A DNA stretch of 64,000 nt from Ignavibacteria bacterium (GCA_017303675.1 JAFLBX010000001.1:1871970-1935969), one strand, 5' to 3'; positions 37,184 through 46,778 are shown, numbered from the stretch's first letter. The notes: a model not told the origin generated them from the sequence alone. Program-made: numbers and translations.

Positions 37184-39061
37184 ATGAAGAAACTATTTAC
37201 AGCTTTAACTATCCTATTATTGTTTACTTCATTTATTTATTCGTCAGGTACTGTATATATGCTTGCTGATTTTGAGAACACATCATTTCCGCCGGCAGGA
37301 TGGACAGTAGCGAACACATCGAATTATAATTTTATCAGGACAACATACGCAAGCGGCTATGGCAGCGGGCTTTCTTGCGCAATGGCAGATTTTTATGATT
37401 ACCAGTCCGGAAATTTTGACCTGATATCAAGAACTTTTCCTGCAACTACTTCAGGAGATTCACTGTTATTTGATCATGCATACACATGCGGCGCAGCTGA
37501 AAATGACAGGCTGGATATATATTATTCAACCAATAATGGTTCAACATGGACACTGCTTATAAGTTACCTTGGCGGAAATGCTGGACCTTTAAAAACGGCT
37601 AACCCTACATATGATCTGTTTGTGCCAACAGCAGGGCAATGGGCAACAAAAAGAAACGCTTTGCCGGTGGGTACCAACAAAGTTAAGTTTACAGGTGTTA
37701 CAGCTTACGGAAATAACCTGTACCTGGATAATATAAGGGTTGGCGTTCCGTATTCAAATGATGCCGGATTAAGCAGCATAATAAGTCCAAAATGGGGAAT
37801 CACCCCGCAGAATGCGGCACCGCAGGTTTCAGTAAGGAATTACGGAAGCACAACCCAGTCATTTAGCGTTACTATAACAATTAATCCCGGCGGTTATACA
37901 AATACACAAAGTGTTACAAATCTTGCAGCCGGACAGGTTCAGACAGTAAATTTTACGGGGTTTAATTTTGCTTCAGTCGGTAATTACACAATGACGTGTT
38001 ATACAACACTGGGATCAGACCAGAATACTTCAAATGATACGATTTCAAATACACTTGTAGTTACTACGGCGCCAAGAAATGTAGTACTGGAGTTCTGCAC
38101 AGGCACATGGTGCCAGTGGTGTCCCTGCGGCGATGATGAAGCTCACCATCTTTCAGTTACATATCCAAACAGCGTAATATTGGCATATCACGGTTCGGGA
38201 TCTGATCCTTGGAAGAACTTTAACGGCAACGGAATAATCGGTCTATTGGGATTTGCAGGTTATCCTTCAGGACTGGTAGACAGGCGTTTAGGAGCAAATA
38301 ACGGCTGGGGCTCAATGTTCACAGATTCAGAAAACCGTTTGGCGCAAAATCCCGGAGCAACAGTAAATATTACCGTAACAAGCTCTAATTATAATGTTGG
38401 TACAAGGCAGCTTACAGTAAATGCAACAGCAACCGCTTTAACAACTTTAAGCGGACAGTATAAGGTTAATTATGTTATCAAAGAAAATAACCTGGTGTGG
38501 CCGCAGACGGGCAACAGTTACTGCGCGGGAAATTCTACAGCAGTGCATTATGATGTTGTAAGGAATATGATAAACAATGCAAACGGTGAGAATGTAAATA
38601 CCGGTACATGGAACCAGAACCAGGTTTATCCTTTAACATTTACAACCACACTCGATGCAGCATGGATCCCTGGTAACTGTGAATTTGATATATTTATCTA
38701 TAAAGATAACGGCTCATTAAATGTATCAGAGGTTCAGCAGGGAATTTCTTCAACATTTACTGTAACCGGTATAAATCAGCAGGGGACAAATATTCCCGAT
38801 AAATATGAGCTTTCGCAGAATTACCCCAACCCGTTCAATCCTGTTACCAATGTGCATTTTTCAATTCCCAAAAGTACTCATGCTACTTTCAAGGTTTATA
38901 ATGCCGTTGGACAGTTAATGGGAACCTATCTTGATGCATTTGTAAATGCCGGAATGTATAATGCTGATATAGACGCTTCTAACTTTGCAAGCGGCGTATA
39001 TTATTATACGTTAAGCACACCTGATTTTACACAAACAAAGAAGATGATTCTGGTGAAATAA
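37184..39061 (+). CDS. Type IX-secreted Omp28-like protein
   Basis: 625 residues. Signal peptide, a jelly-roll (about 25-185, ADFENTSFPPAGW to YLDNIRVG) of the cleaved-adhesin kind, a CARDB-like Ig domain (about 190-295), then a thioredoxin-related Omp28 domain (about 297-500) with VVLEFCTGTWCQWCPCG, whose cysteines stand where thioredoxins have CxxC; and a final sorting domain (LSQNYPNPFNPVTNVHFSIP to KKMILVK). Omp28 proteins are exported thioredoxin-like proteins of unknown role. The redox motif WCQWC is non-standard. Probably surface-exposed. Confidence 0.85.
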   Translation: MKKLFTALTILLLFTSFIYSSGTVYMLADFENTSFPPAGWTVANTSNYNFIRTTYASGYGSGLSCAMADFYDYQSGNFDLISRTFPATTSGDSLLFDHAYTCGAAENDRLDIYYSTNNGSTWTLLISYLGGNAGPLKTANPTYDLFVPTAGQWATKRNALPVGTNKVKFTGVTAYGNNLYLDNIRVGVPYSNDAGLSSIISPKWGITPQNAAPQVSVRNYGSTTQSFSVTITINPGGYTNTQSVTNLAAGQVQTVNFTGFNFASVGNYTMTCYTTLGSDQNTSNDTISNTLVVTTAPRNVVLEFCTGTWCQWCPCGDDEAHHLSVTYPNSVILAYHGSGSDPWKNFNGNGIIGLLGFAGYPSGLVDRRLGANNGWGSMFTDSENRLAQNPGATVNITVTSSNYNVGTRQLTVNATATALTTLSGQYKVNYVIKENNLVWPQTGNSYCAGNSTAVHYDVVRNMINNANGENVNTGTWNQNQVYPLTFTTTLDAAWIPGNCEFDIFIYKDNGSLNVSEVQQGISSTFTVTGINQQGTNIPDKYELSQNYPNPFNPVTNVHFSIPKSTHATFKVYNAVGQLMGTYLDAFVNAGMYNADIDASNFASGVYYYTLSTPDFTQTKKMILVK

Positions 39062-39082
39062 TATAAGAATTGTGCTAAACTT

Positions 39083-39116
39083 AAAGCCTCTGAATTAGTT
39101 TTTAGAGGCTTTTTTA
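39083..39116 (+). terminator. Terminator of the Omp28-like gene
   Basis: A 9-bp stem (AAAGCCTCT with AGAGGCTTT) and a T run. Confidence 0.85.
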
Positions 39117-39184
39117 TTTATACTATTTACATTTAATTTGATATATATGTATGTTATTATTGCCATTCAATTAAATTAAACAGT

Positions 39185-40447
39185 TTGAAGAGAATATTTT
39201 TTATATTACTGTTACTTTTAACAGTATCCGGTTTATGCCAGGATAATGCTAGAATAATGACCTATAATCTGCTGAACTACCCGGATATAGATTCAGCGAT
39301 CAGGAATCCCTATTTCAGAACAGTAATTAAAACTTCGAATCCCGATATACTGGTTGTACAGGAAATGACAAGCGCCTCTGGAATGAGCGGTTTTTTGAAT
39401 AATGTTATGAATGCGTACGGCAGTGTATATTCGATGGGAACCTTCATTGACGGCACTGATACTGATAACGGTATTTTTTACCGGACTTCAAAGTTCCGTT
39501 TCATCAGCAATACCCGCATCAGAACTGCATTACGCGATATAAATGAGTTCAGGATAGTTCATATCAGTTACCCTGCGGATACACTTCGAATATTCTCTGT
39601 TCACCTGAAATCCAGCAGCGGAGTTACAAATGAAAATCTCAGAGCTGCTGAAGTTGACAGCCTTCGGAAATTTACTGCTTCAATTCTAGCAAATTCATTT
39701 TACATGGTTGCAGGTGATTTTAATATTTATGGGGATTATGAACCTGCATATATAAAACTGAAACAGGTGACCAGCGGAAACGGACATTTTATGGATGCTG
39801 TTAATATGACCGGTTCATGGAACCAATTCGTTTACAGGCAGAATCATACACAGTCACCACGCACCAGGGGATTTGGCGGCGGCTCTACAGGAGGAATGGA
39901 TGACCGCTTCGATATGATATTGATGTCACCAGGTATTTTTAATGCGGGCAGGATAGCTTATGTGCCCGGCACTATGACCGCTTACGGCAACGACGGTAAT
40001 CATTACAACGATTCCATAAACCGAAGGCCCAATACTGCTGTGGCTGATTCAGTAGCCGATGCTATTCATTATTCCAGTGATCATATTCCTGTTTACGCAA
40101 CATTCACTTTTGGCAACGTAATAGGTATATCAGGCAACCAGGGCACAATCCCTGAAAATTTTTCTCTCGGTCAGAATTATCCGAATCCATTTAACCCAGC
40201 CACAAAAATAAACTATCAAATTCCCCTTTTAAAAGGGGTGTCCGCCGGAAGCGGACAGGGTGTGTTGGTTAAACTGACTATCTATGATCTTCTCGGCAGG
40301 GAAGCAGCAACTCTTGTTAACGCGCAGCTCCAGCCCGGCAGTTACGAAGCTGTTTGGAATGCAGCGAACCAGCCAAGCGGTGTTTACTTATATACATTAA
40401 CTGCAGGGGAATTCAGAGAAACCAAAAAGATGATATTATTGAAATAA
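39185..40447 (+). CDS. Type IX-secreted endonuclease/exonuclease/phosphatase-fold protein
   Basis: 420 residues starting with TTG; the frame is open upstream to 39137 but holds no ATG or GTG, so TTG is the best start. A signal peptide (FFILLLLLTVSGLCQ) precedes an EEP domain: IMTYNLLNYP (catalytic Asn), DILVVQEM (Glu), VAGDFNIYGD (Asp and Asn), and the closing SSDHIPVYATF with the catalytic Asp-His. These enzymes cut DNA, RNA or phosphodiesters with a metal ion, so this is likely an extracellular nuclease or phosphodiesterase. The sorting domain (LGQNYPNPFNPATKINYQIP to KKMILLK) is interrupted in frame by a palindromic repeat at 40221. Confidence 0.85.
   Translation: MKRIFFILLLLLTVSGLCQDNARIMTYNLLNYPDIDSAIRNPYFRTVIKTSNPDILVVQEMTSASGMSGFLNNVMNAYGSVYSMGTFIDGTDTDNGIFYRTSKFRFISNTRIRTALRDINEFRIVHISYPADTLRIFSVHLKSSSGVTNENLRAAEVDSLRKFTASILANSFYMVAGDFNIYGDYEPAYIKLKQVTSGNGHFMDAVNMTGSWNQFVYRQNHTQSPRTRGFGGGSTGGMDDRFDMILMSPGIFNAGRIAYVPGTMTAYGNDGNHYNDSINRRPNTAVADSVADAIHYSSDHIPVYATFTFGNVIGISGNQGTIPENFSLGQNYPNPFNPATKINYQIPLLKGVSAGSGQGVLVKLTIYDLLGREAATLVNAQLQPGSYEAVWNAANQPSGVYLYTLTAGEFRETKKMILLK
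40221..40265. repeat. Palindromic mobile repeat, copy B, inside a gene
   Basis: CCCCTTTTAAAAGGGG (a perfect palindrome, 40223-40238) followed by GTCCGC with GCGGAC (40240-40256). It has the same two-hairpin design as copy A at 22491. It codes in frame for L-L-K-G-V-S-A-G-S-G-Q-G-V-L in the sorting domain. Confidence 0.8.
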
Positions 40448-40460
40448 AACAGTCAAAAAT

Positions 40461-40538
40461 AAAAAAGCAAAAAGCAAAAATGTGTTTTTTATCGTTTCAA
40501 ATTTAACATCATTTTTGCTTTTTTACTTTTGCTTTTTC
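40461..40538. terminator. Bidirectional AT-rich terminator
   Basis: Long inverted repeats (AAAAAAGCAAAAAGCAAAAA on the left, CATTTTTGCTTTTTT on the right) can form an extended hairpin between two converging genes. Confidence 0.5.
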
Positions 40539-40540
40539 AG

Positions 40541-41758
40541 TTATTTATAATATTCATAAACATACTTTACCAGCTTATCTTTTTTATCATTTATATCATA
40601 CCTGATAATTTCGGTTAATATACCCTTATCGTTATAAGTAAATGTACTGTGATTTTCTTTTTCACTCTCGCCCCTGTACTTGATCTCTTGCTTAAGCTGT
40701 GAGCCTTCATATACATAAACATACTTTCCGTTAATTTCGCCAAACCTGTTATACCATATCTTTTCCTTCACATTGCCGTTTTCATCATAGCTCATGCTAA
40801 GCCTGCCGGTTATACTTCCGCCCGGCTCTACACCTGCTGATTCTATCAGCCTGCCGGAGCCGTCATAGCTGTATGTTTCCATACTTACAGGCTTATCATT
40901 TTCATTATACTTTGTATATGAAATTTTCCTGCCTGCTGCATCATATTTGTATGATTCCTTTTCTATCATATTTCCTGAAGTATTGTAAACTTCGCGTTTG
41001 GTAAGATTGCCGGATTTATCATAACTGAACTTAACTTCATTTATGAACTTACTTACGTACTCATGCTCTTTTCTGTTGGGTCCCTGGTATGCAAGCAGCT
41101 CTTTTTGTGTAGCCATGCTTAACTGGCTCCACCAGTAACGGGGACTCGAAGGGTCGTTTTGATCTCCAATTACAATATACTGGTTCTGTTCTTCAGGATC
41201 TGTAATATTAACTATAATAGTATAACTCTCAAGCCTGGGCTCGATTGCAAGCTCATCCTGTACTCTGCCGAAGAGCTCGTTTTCCATCACACTTGCTAAA
41301 ATTGTAAAATATACTCCAACCCTTACTGAATTATAATAAGCTTCATGAAGCTCGCTTTTTAGCTGCCCGTTCTTTTTATTATACTTATAGCTTATCATTT
41401 CAATAATATCATTTTTGGAATTGTAACGGTTTGTCTGAACTATCCTGTCATTTTTGCCGTATTGATAAAATTCCTTAACTGTAAGATCAGTGAACACATG
41501 GTATTTGGAATATTCAGTCATATTGCCTCTGTCATCATAAGCAAAATAAAAGGATTTATACCCGCTATCGGCAAGAACTCCATCAAGCTCTTTTGAATAA
41601 CGGTATTCAATGACACTTTTTGATTTTATCCTGTTTTGTGAAATTACTGATCTTTCAGAATTTTTAAGCAGTATATCATTTTGGGGCTGTGCATTCAATG
41701 AAATGCCCAGGGTTAAGATCAAAACCGCAAAGCTGAACTTAAATAGTGAGTTTATCAT
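40541..41758 (-). CDS. Exported YD/RHS-like repeat protein
   Basis: I take ATG 41758 (MINSLFKFSFAVLILTLG, a signal peptide). The 405-residue mature part carries many copies of a 20-22 residue beta hairpin unit of the YD type, for example FSYDKSGNLTKREVY, YKYDAAGRKISYTKY, YSYDGSGRLIESAG and MSYDENGNVKEKIWY. RHS/YD repeats build a hollow shell in toxins and surface proteins, but the RHS core-associated motif and a toxin domain are missing. It has no sorting domain. It is better called a YD-repeat surface protein. Confidence 0.65.
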   Translation of the reverse strand: MINSLFKFSFAVLILTLGISLNAQPQNDILLKNSERSVISQNRIKSKSVIEYRYSKELDGVLADSGYKSFYFAYDDRGNMTEYSKYHVFTDLTVKEFYQYGKNDRIVQTNRYNSKNDIIEMISYKYNKKNGQLKSELHEAYYNSVRVGVYFTILASVMENELFGRVQDELAIEPRLESYTIIVNITDPEEQNQYIVIGDQNDPSSPRYWWSQLSMATQKELLAYQGPNRKEHEYVSKFINEVKFSYDKSGNLTKREVYNTSGNMIEKESYKYDAAGRKISYTKYNENDKPVSMETYSYDGSGRLIESAGVEPGGSITGRLSMSYDENGNVKEKIWYNRFGEINGKYVYVYEGSQLKQEIKYRGESEKENHSTFTYNDKGILTEIIRYDINDKKDKLVKYVYEYYK

Positions 41759-41884
41759 AATATTAGTATAACCAATTTTGTTCGGATATGTTCCAGACAG
41801 CATAAGTTTAAACGAATAATCCAAATAAATCAAGTATTGTTTTAATATTTATTATAGGGTTTAAAGGTAGTTTAAAGATTGTAT

Positions 41885-41930
41885 AAAAAAAACAGGTTCC
41901 GGGAATGATTAAAAAATCCCGAAACCTGCA
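41885..41930 (-). terminator. Terminator of the YCF48-like gene
   Basis: A 12-bp stem with one mismatch (CAGGTTTCGGGA-type with TCCCGGAACCTG) around a T-rich loop, then a run of T on the minus strand. Confidence 0.75.
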
Positions 41931-41942
41931 TAAAATAATTAT

Positions 41943-43232
41943 TTACTTTACAAGCAGCATTCTTTTGGTTTGAATAAAATTACCTGAGCTTAAAGTATAA
42001 AAATATACACCTGCAGCTTTGCTGCTGAGATCAATATTTACAGAATAATTTCCCGCTTTCAGCTGCTGCATTACGGGTGCTGAAATTTCATTTCCCAAAA
42101 TATCGTAAACTTTTAATTCAGTATAAGCGCCGGCAGGGAGTGAAAAATCTATTATTGTTCCGGGATTGAACGGGTTGGGATAGTTCTGGCTGAGACTGTA
42201 ATTTACAGGCGTTTCATTGTTCAGAATATTAATACCGGTAACTGAAGATATCAGCTTGCTGATAACTCCGCCGTATCCAACAGCCCAGCCTGTCTGGCAC
42301 CCGGTTTGCCCGTCGGGGAAATCCATGTGGACCAATGTTTGTGCGGCAGTATGCTCCAGCTGCCATGAGCTACCTGAATTGGTTGAGCTGTAAATTCCAG
42401 TTCCGCGAATGAACCAGAAGTTTTCACCTTCTCCCTGTATTGCTTCGATATTACCAGCACCGGGAGCGGGGAGAGCGGTGTAATTCATACCTCCATTGGT
42501 TGATTTGGACATTGTTGTACTTGCAGAGATACCAATACCGTTTTGATTGTAATGCAGTGCAAGAATATAGATACCTGTTACATTAGCTTCATGGGAAGTA
42601 AAATTTAAGCCGCTGTTGGTTGAGCGGTAAACTGTTGTTATGCTGGTGCCCCACCAAATATTTGGCAGTGATACCTGGAAGCTGTTTGGAAGGCATGTTT
42701 CAATGTTACTTAATCTTTGCGGCGCATTCGGTGAAAGTGACCAGTTTACTCCTCCGTTGGTTGTGGTAAGCATTTGCCAGATGTTTGAAACCGGGTCACC
42801 GAAAGCAAACCCGTTCTGGGCATCGGTCATTTTTAACCCGAAAAATACTGTTTGTGCTGCATGCACATTAACCCAGTTCATACCGCCGTTTGTAGTTCTG
42901 TATATAAAGCTGTTGCCGCCTGTTGTTGTGGAAATTATAGCGGTATTTCCATCAATCGCATCTATGCAGTTTACCATACCGTTTACCACACCTGTATTGG
43001 GATTTGCATTTACCCATGTATTGCCGCCATCAGTTGTTCGGCGCACAATTGCGCTTGCGCCGCCTACCCATGCTATCATATTATTAACAGCTTTTACGCA
43101 TATTAGCTGGTTAGAAACTCCCGAGCTTTGTACCTGCCAGGAGTAATTGCAGTTCTGGCTATATGTTTCGGCTGTTACAAGCAGCAGAATTGCTGCTAAA
43201 AGAAATGAAATAAACGGATGAAGTTTTTTCAT
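41943..43232 (-). CDS. Type IX-secreted YCF48-like protein (paralogue)
   Basis: 429 residues. Signal peptide (FISFLLAAILLLVTAETYS), then a beta propeller with TTDGGNTWVN, TTNGGMNWVN, TTNGGVNWS, STNSGLNFTS and STNSGSSWQLE, the YCF48/BNR-like Asp boxes. The last 80 residues are a sorting domain (LSQNYPNPFNPGTIIDFSLP to KRMLLVK). It shares its propeller with the protein at 10754 but lacks that protein's N-terminal domain. Function unknown. It is the last host gene before the phage cluster. Confidence 0.85.
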   Translation of the reverse strand: MKKLHPFISFLLAAILLLVTAETYSQNCNYSWQVQSSGVSNQLICVKAVNNMIAWVGGASAIVRRTTDGGNTWVNANPNTGVVNGMVNCIDAIDGNTAIISTTTGGNSFIYRTTNGGMNWVNVHAAQTVFFGLKMTDAQNGFAFGDPVSNIWQMLTTTNGGVNWSLSPNAPQRLSNIETCLPNSFQVSLPNIWWGTSITTVYRSTNSGLNFTSHEANVTGIYILALHYNQNGIGISASTTMSKSTNGGMNYTALPAPGAGNIEAIQGEGENFWFIRGTGIYSSTNSGSSWQLEHTAAQTLVHMDFPDGQTGCQTGWAVGYGGVISKLISSVTGINILNNETPVNYSLSQNYPNPFNPGTIIDFSLPAGAYTELKVYDILGNEISAPVMQQLKAGNYSVNIDLSSKAAGVYFYTLSSGNFIQTKRMLLVK

Positions 43233-43383
43233 GGCTTGATGGTTTATGGTTGCCTTAATTTGATAATTACAGCGGAAAAATTCAAGGGGAAAGGAACCAA
43301 AATGTAGTTACTATTATAAACTACAACATAGTTTTTATGTAATATTGCAGTGGAAATTATCAGGATTTATTTTTATATCAAAT

Positions 43384-44016
43384 TCACTCCCACTCCAGCA
43401 AATCATAAAACTTCATTGCATACCCGGCTATTAAATTAGCTTTATCAAGGCCGTTTATCATTTTCCGCGCTGAGCGCCAATTGGCTTTATTGCTTCCCAA
43501 AGGGAAAAACTGCTCAAGCCTGTAACCGGTGAACCATCCTTCAAGTATTCCACGGAAAGTTACAGCCAGATCGCATGCTGCATCTCTGATAATCATATCA
43601 GGCTCCCGGAATAACCTCTCATCCTTATAAATCTTCAGTGATGCCAGCCTGTAGTTAAAATCATGCGTCAGCTGAACCACCCTGCCTCTGCCATAATATG
43701 CAGTGCCTGATCTGCCGTTAGGGAAAATTGTCTTCAAAGCAGCGGGATTATTCTTTCTGTAATAATTATAAAGTGCCGTTATCCTTTTGCTTTCCGGTTT
43801 TATCCAGTAGCCTTCGGATACAGGCGCAAATGTATCATTGGATTCATGCATGGCAGTTGCTAAAATATATGCCAGCCATCTCAGACTTTTCATGTTTTCA
43901 TCCAAAGCAAATGCATCTGTTATGATAAATATATTATTCTTCCTTGCTTCAGTCAGTTTTTTCCCGAAATGCCTGTGGTAATTATTTATAAAGTGTTCTT
44001 TGTTGATCCGGCTCAT
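43384..44016 (-). CDS. Phage endolysin, GH19 chitinase-like
   Basis: 210 residues without signal peptide. The GH19 pattern includes ATAMHESNDTFAPVSEG (catalytic Glu region), AYYGRGRVVQLTHDFNYR (substrate cleft) and NKANWRSARKMINGLDKANL near the end. Phage GH19 enzymes cut the peptidoglycan backbone at lysis. It is the last gene of the cluster, downstream of a two-helix holin-like gene, the usual lysis order. The reading frame begins at ATG 44016. Confidence 0.85.
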   Translation of the reverse strand: MSRINKEHFINNYHRHFGKKLTEARKNNIFIITDAFALDENMKSLRWLAYILATAMHESNDTFAPVSEGYWIKPESKRITALYNYYRKNNPAALKTIFPNGRSGTAYYGRGRVVQLTHDFNYRLASLKIYKDERLFREPDMIIRDAACDLAVTFRGILEGWFTGYRLEQFFPLGSNKANWRSARKMINGLDKANLIAGYAMKFYDLLEWE

Positions 44017-44265
44017 ATGCTAAAACCCCCGTCTGAGAATTTATAAAATGATGTTTCCAGTACAATTGTTGTAAAATAAATATCCGCCTTTGGGCTTAAA
44101 TGAAGTTATAGATATGTTCATGTAAGTTAATTTGGTGTGTGCCTGTTTTAAATAAAAACAGGGGTCCAAAATATAATTACTGCTGTAATTTAATATTTGT
44201 AAGGACTGTGAGATCTTTCTGCTAAAGAAAGATTTTTCGGCAGCCCAAAGGCAGAATATATACAT

Positions 44266-44295
44266 TGTCACTCTGAGCGGAATCGAAGAGTGACA
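44266..44295. repeat. Inverted repeat, GTCACTCTGAGCGG type
   Basis: TGTCACTCT and AGAGTGACA are perfect 9-bp arms around GAGCGGAATCGA. It resembles a widespread intergenic repeat of many bacterial genomes and could act as a terminator. It lies between the holin and the endolysin genes; about 285 bp there hold no supported gene. Confidence 0.55.
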
Positions 44296-44301
44296 CAGCT
44301 T

Positions 44302-44514
44302 TTACGCAGCTTTATCACGCGCAGCTGCAGCAAATTTTATCCCTGATGCAACTACTAGCAAACCTGAAATTCCTCTTATCCATACTTCGGCACTATCGGG
44401 CAGAAAATTTATTATTGTGGGAGCTTGGTTAATTGCCAGAGCTAATGTCATAATGCCACCCCAGAGGGTTGTTCTCCAGTTAGCTCCGAATATTTCTTCC
44501 ATTATTTTTATCAT
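44302..44514 (-). CDS. Putative phage holin
   Basis: 70 residues with two hydrophobic stretches (TTLWGGIMTLALAIN and VWIRGISGLLVVASG) and a short charged tail, a small class II-type holin. It is just upstream of the endolysin. A later Met (44502) is an alternative start. Supported by topology and position only. Confidence 0.55.
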   Translation of the reverse strand: MIKIMEEIFGANWRTTLWGGIMTLALAINQAPTIINFLPDSAEVWIRGISGLLVVASGIKFAAAARDKAA

Positions 44515-44566
44515 AAGTGTTTTTTATAAAATTAGAATATTATTAATTAGTTTAATTTATTTTTCA

Positions 44567-44887
44567 TTATTTTAAATTTGTTATCAGGTTAATAATGCTT
44601 CTGATAGTTTCAACCACACCTGAGATCCAGCTTAAAAATCCAATTGGATCTTTTATCTTTTCAAATTCCTTTACATGTTTTTCGATCCTTTCTTTGTATT
44701 TTTCAGCCTGTTTCAGCCAGTAAATAAAACGGTCCTCAGCATATACAGGCGTAAGCCCGGCAGGCAGGGGAAGCTCGCCTTTAGTTACCCGCTGCCAGTA
44801 GCTTTTTTTCTTCTCAGCCCTGGCTAAGCCAAGTACATCTGTTTCCCTGTGAATGTTTATTGATACCGCTGATGTTGTTAATTCCAT
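44567..44887 (-). CDS. Hypothetical phage protein
   Basis: 106 residues with no recognised family; a charged helical middle (AEKYKERIEKHVKEFEK) and a hydrophobic C-terminal segment (IGFLSWISGVVETIRSIIN). A very good AGGAGG site (44893-44898) lies 5 bases before the ATG. It may belong to the lysis or host-membrane functions. Confidence 0.5.
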   Translation of the reverse strand: MELTTSAVSINIHRETDVLGLARAEKKKSYWQRVTKGELPLPAGLTPVYAEDRFIYWLKQAEKYKERIEKHVKEFEKIKDPIGFLSWISGVVETIRSIINLITNLK

Positions 44888-44918
44888 TTTAACCTCCTTT
44901 AAATTTATATTTCGCTCT

Positions 44919-45152
44919 TTACTTATTAATAAAGCTGTCAGTTTTAAGCAGTTCTCTTAGTTTTGCGTCACGGTGAATTTCATACCCGTTCTTAAAGCTC
45001 TTTTCGAGGGCGTAATCCGCGGCATGGAGCTTATACTCAACAAGCGTAAGCCGCTTTAAAATCCTGCGAAGCTGCTGCAGGATCATTCCCGCCGAAAGCA
45101 GCAGCAGCCATTTCAGAATTTCAGCTACGTAAGTGTTATTAAAAATTTCCAT
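44919..45152 (-). CDS. Hypothetical one-helix phage protein
   Basis: 77 residues with one N-terminal membrane helix (ILKWLLLLSAGMILQQL) followed by a basic helix, like a spanin or Rz-type or holin-accessory protein. An AAGGA site precedes the ATG. Position in the lysis region supports this, but no motif does. Confidence 0.4.
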   Translation of the reverse strand: MEIFNNTYVAEILKWLLLLSAGMILQQLRRILKRLTLVEYKLHAADYALEKSFKNGYEIHRDAKLRELLKTDSFINK

Positions 45153-45307
45153 TTTATTTCCTTATTTGAATTTAAATTAATTATCATCAGTAACGATTAA
45201 CAATTGCTGTTTCACATTCTGCGCTTTCTGCAGTCCCGCGTTTCTGCTTTGCGGGATCACCTTTGATATTTAACGTTTCACGTTTCACATTTCACGTTTG
45301 ACGTATA

Positions 45308-46651
45308 TCATCTCACCAGCATATAAGTTATCTGCGGCTTCGTTACAGCAATGTTTATTAAACCTGAATTCAGCACGCCTTTAACCTGTAAATAATATTT
45401 TGTGCCGGGCAAAGGATTGAAAAGAGTAAATGTCCTGCTTTTAACATGTGATTCAGGGTAATACCTTGTGCCGTCGTAAAATTCCCTGAATTCTTCAAGA
45501 TATGATGCGGGAATATCCACACTCAGCTCATTAACCATTCGCATTGTGATCGAATCCCTGGCAAAAATACCTGCCACTTCAGTGTAGGGGAATATCACAT
45601 TGCAGTTATATGTAATATGATACAATCCCCGGATCGGCAGAGTTATTGTATCACAATCATTCCACAATGCATCTGCAAAGATCTCAAACGGCGTTTCATC
45701 ATAGGTCATATCAGCATGATTCATAACAGTAAAGCTATCCTTTGCGGAAATTACTCCTGTTTCACTTACAGATGTATAATACCACTTCCAGTCAGGGTAG
45801 GGCAGTGGATTATTCCAGAAAGGCTTTCTGAGGCTTAATGTTCTGTATTTGCTGAGCGGTTCACCAAGTGAAAACCAGGTAGAATCCTTAAGCCCCGTAA
45901 AAATTTTAGCGGCAATGCTGTCCTGGTTCAATACTGCTGAATTCAGGTTCAGCCCGGTTACGGGTGACCAGGTAAATTGGGCGGGATTCATTTCAAACAG
46001 CTGGCCGTTCCCGCGTTTTGCAATTCTGAATGTCCCCAAAGTTCCAGGAGTGTTGAAGTAAAGCCTGTTCTCGCTTTCGCTGTAATAAACAAATTCACGC
46101 TTAAGGTATAATGAATCACCGGCGCTTCTGAAAAGCATTCCTGTTCCGGGTATCTGTGAGAGATCGCTGTACCAGGGAGAGGAATTTATGATATATGGCC
46201 TATAAAATGTGTTGGTAGTTCCGCTTCCGCTGTAAAGCCAGTTGCCTGTTGATGATGCGCTCCAGTTCCCTGTGGTGTTTTTGCTTCCTGTAATAGTTTG
46301 TGTAGTGCCAAGAGTTACATAATTGCTGTTTAGGTAACTAAAAATATTGCCTGTTAGTACGCTATCGAACCAGGTTTGTTCAATTCCCCCAAGCCACAGC
46401 TTAACATAACGGAATTCACTGAATCCTTTGGCAACGTAGTTGCCTGCTGTGCCAATTTCATTTACGGTAATACCGCTTATCTTATCCGCAGGGTAGTTAT
46501 GCGGGTATTTTGTAAATTCTATATTACCAGCTTCGCCGGTTAACGGCGTGCCTGATGATGTGACAAGCCTTATCGGCAGGGATGTAAATTGAGCAGATAG
46601 CGGTATCTGCACAAGCATAATAATTGTAAGAATTAAAAGTAATTTTTTCAT
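45308..46651 (-). CDS. Fibre-like phage protein with Sec signal and C1q/TNF-like tip
   Basis: 447 residues. It begins with a typical Sec signal peptide (MKKLLLILTIIMLVQIPLSA), unusual for a virion part. The middle has low-complexity Gly/Ser/Thr sequences (TTGNWSASSTGNWLYSGSG) typical of trimeric fibres. The last 120 residues, GLYHITYNCNVIFPYTEV to LQVKGVLNSGLINIAV and a final TYMLVR, resemble the jelly-roll of C1q/TNF-like trimers. It is probably the receptor-binding protein or a host-exposed surface factor. Its place after the tail tip genes fits a fibre. Confidence 0.55.
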   Translation of the reverse strand: MKKLLLILTIIMLVQIPLSAQFTSLPIRLVTSSGTPLTGEAGNIEFTKYPHNYPADKISGITVNEIGTAGNYVAKGFSEFRYVKLWLGGIEQTWFDSVLTGNIFSYLNSNYVTLGTTQTITGSKNTTGNWSASSTGNWLYSGSGTTNTFYRPYIINSSPWYSDLSQIPGTGMLFRSAGDSLYLKREFVYYSESENRLYFNTPGTLGTFRIAKRGNGQLFEMNPAQFTWSPVTGLNLNSAVLNQDSIAAKIFTGLKDSTWFSLGEPLSKYRTLSLRKPFWNNPLPYPDWKWYYTSVSETGVISAKDSFTVMNHADMTYDETPFEIFADALWNDCDTITLPIRGLYHITYNCNVIFPYTEVAGIFARDSITMRMVNELSVDIPASYLEEFREFYDGTRYYPESHVKSRTFTLFNPLPGTKYYLQVKGVLNSGLINIAVTKPQITYMLVR

Positions 46652-46662
46652 AAAGAGTGATT

Positions 46663-46765
46663 TAGTTGATAGTTTAAGTTTATAGTTGATAGTTGATAGT
46701 TTACAGTTGATAGTTTATAATTGATAGTTTAAAGTTTAAAGATGATAGTTCACGGTTTATAGGTG
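46663..46765. repeat. Tandem TTGATAGTTTA spacer repeat
   Basis: At least four exact copies of TTGATAGTTTA, in irregular tandem, fill the spacer between two phage genes. Similar simple repeats fill other spacers in the cluster. Confidence 0.7.
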
Positions 46766-46778
46766 TAATTATTAATTA

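Noticed and set aside
40541-41758. RHS toxin or polymorphic toxin
   Set aside because: YD-like repeats are present, but the RHS core motif, a variable C-terminal toxin domain and an adjacent immunity gene are missing.
44041-44271. 76-codon minus-strand frame between holin and endolysin
   Set aside because: It overlaps an intergenic repeat, has no ribosome site and a composition unlike its neighbours.
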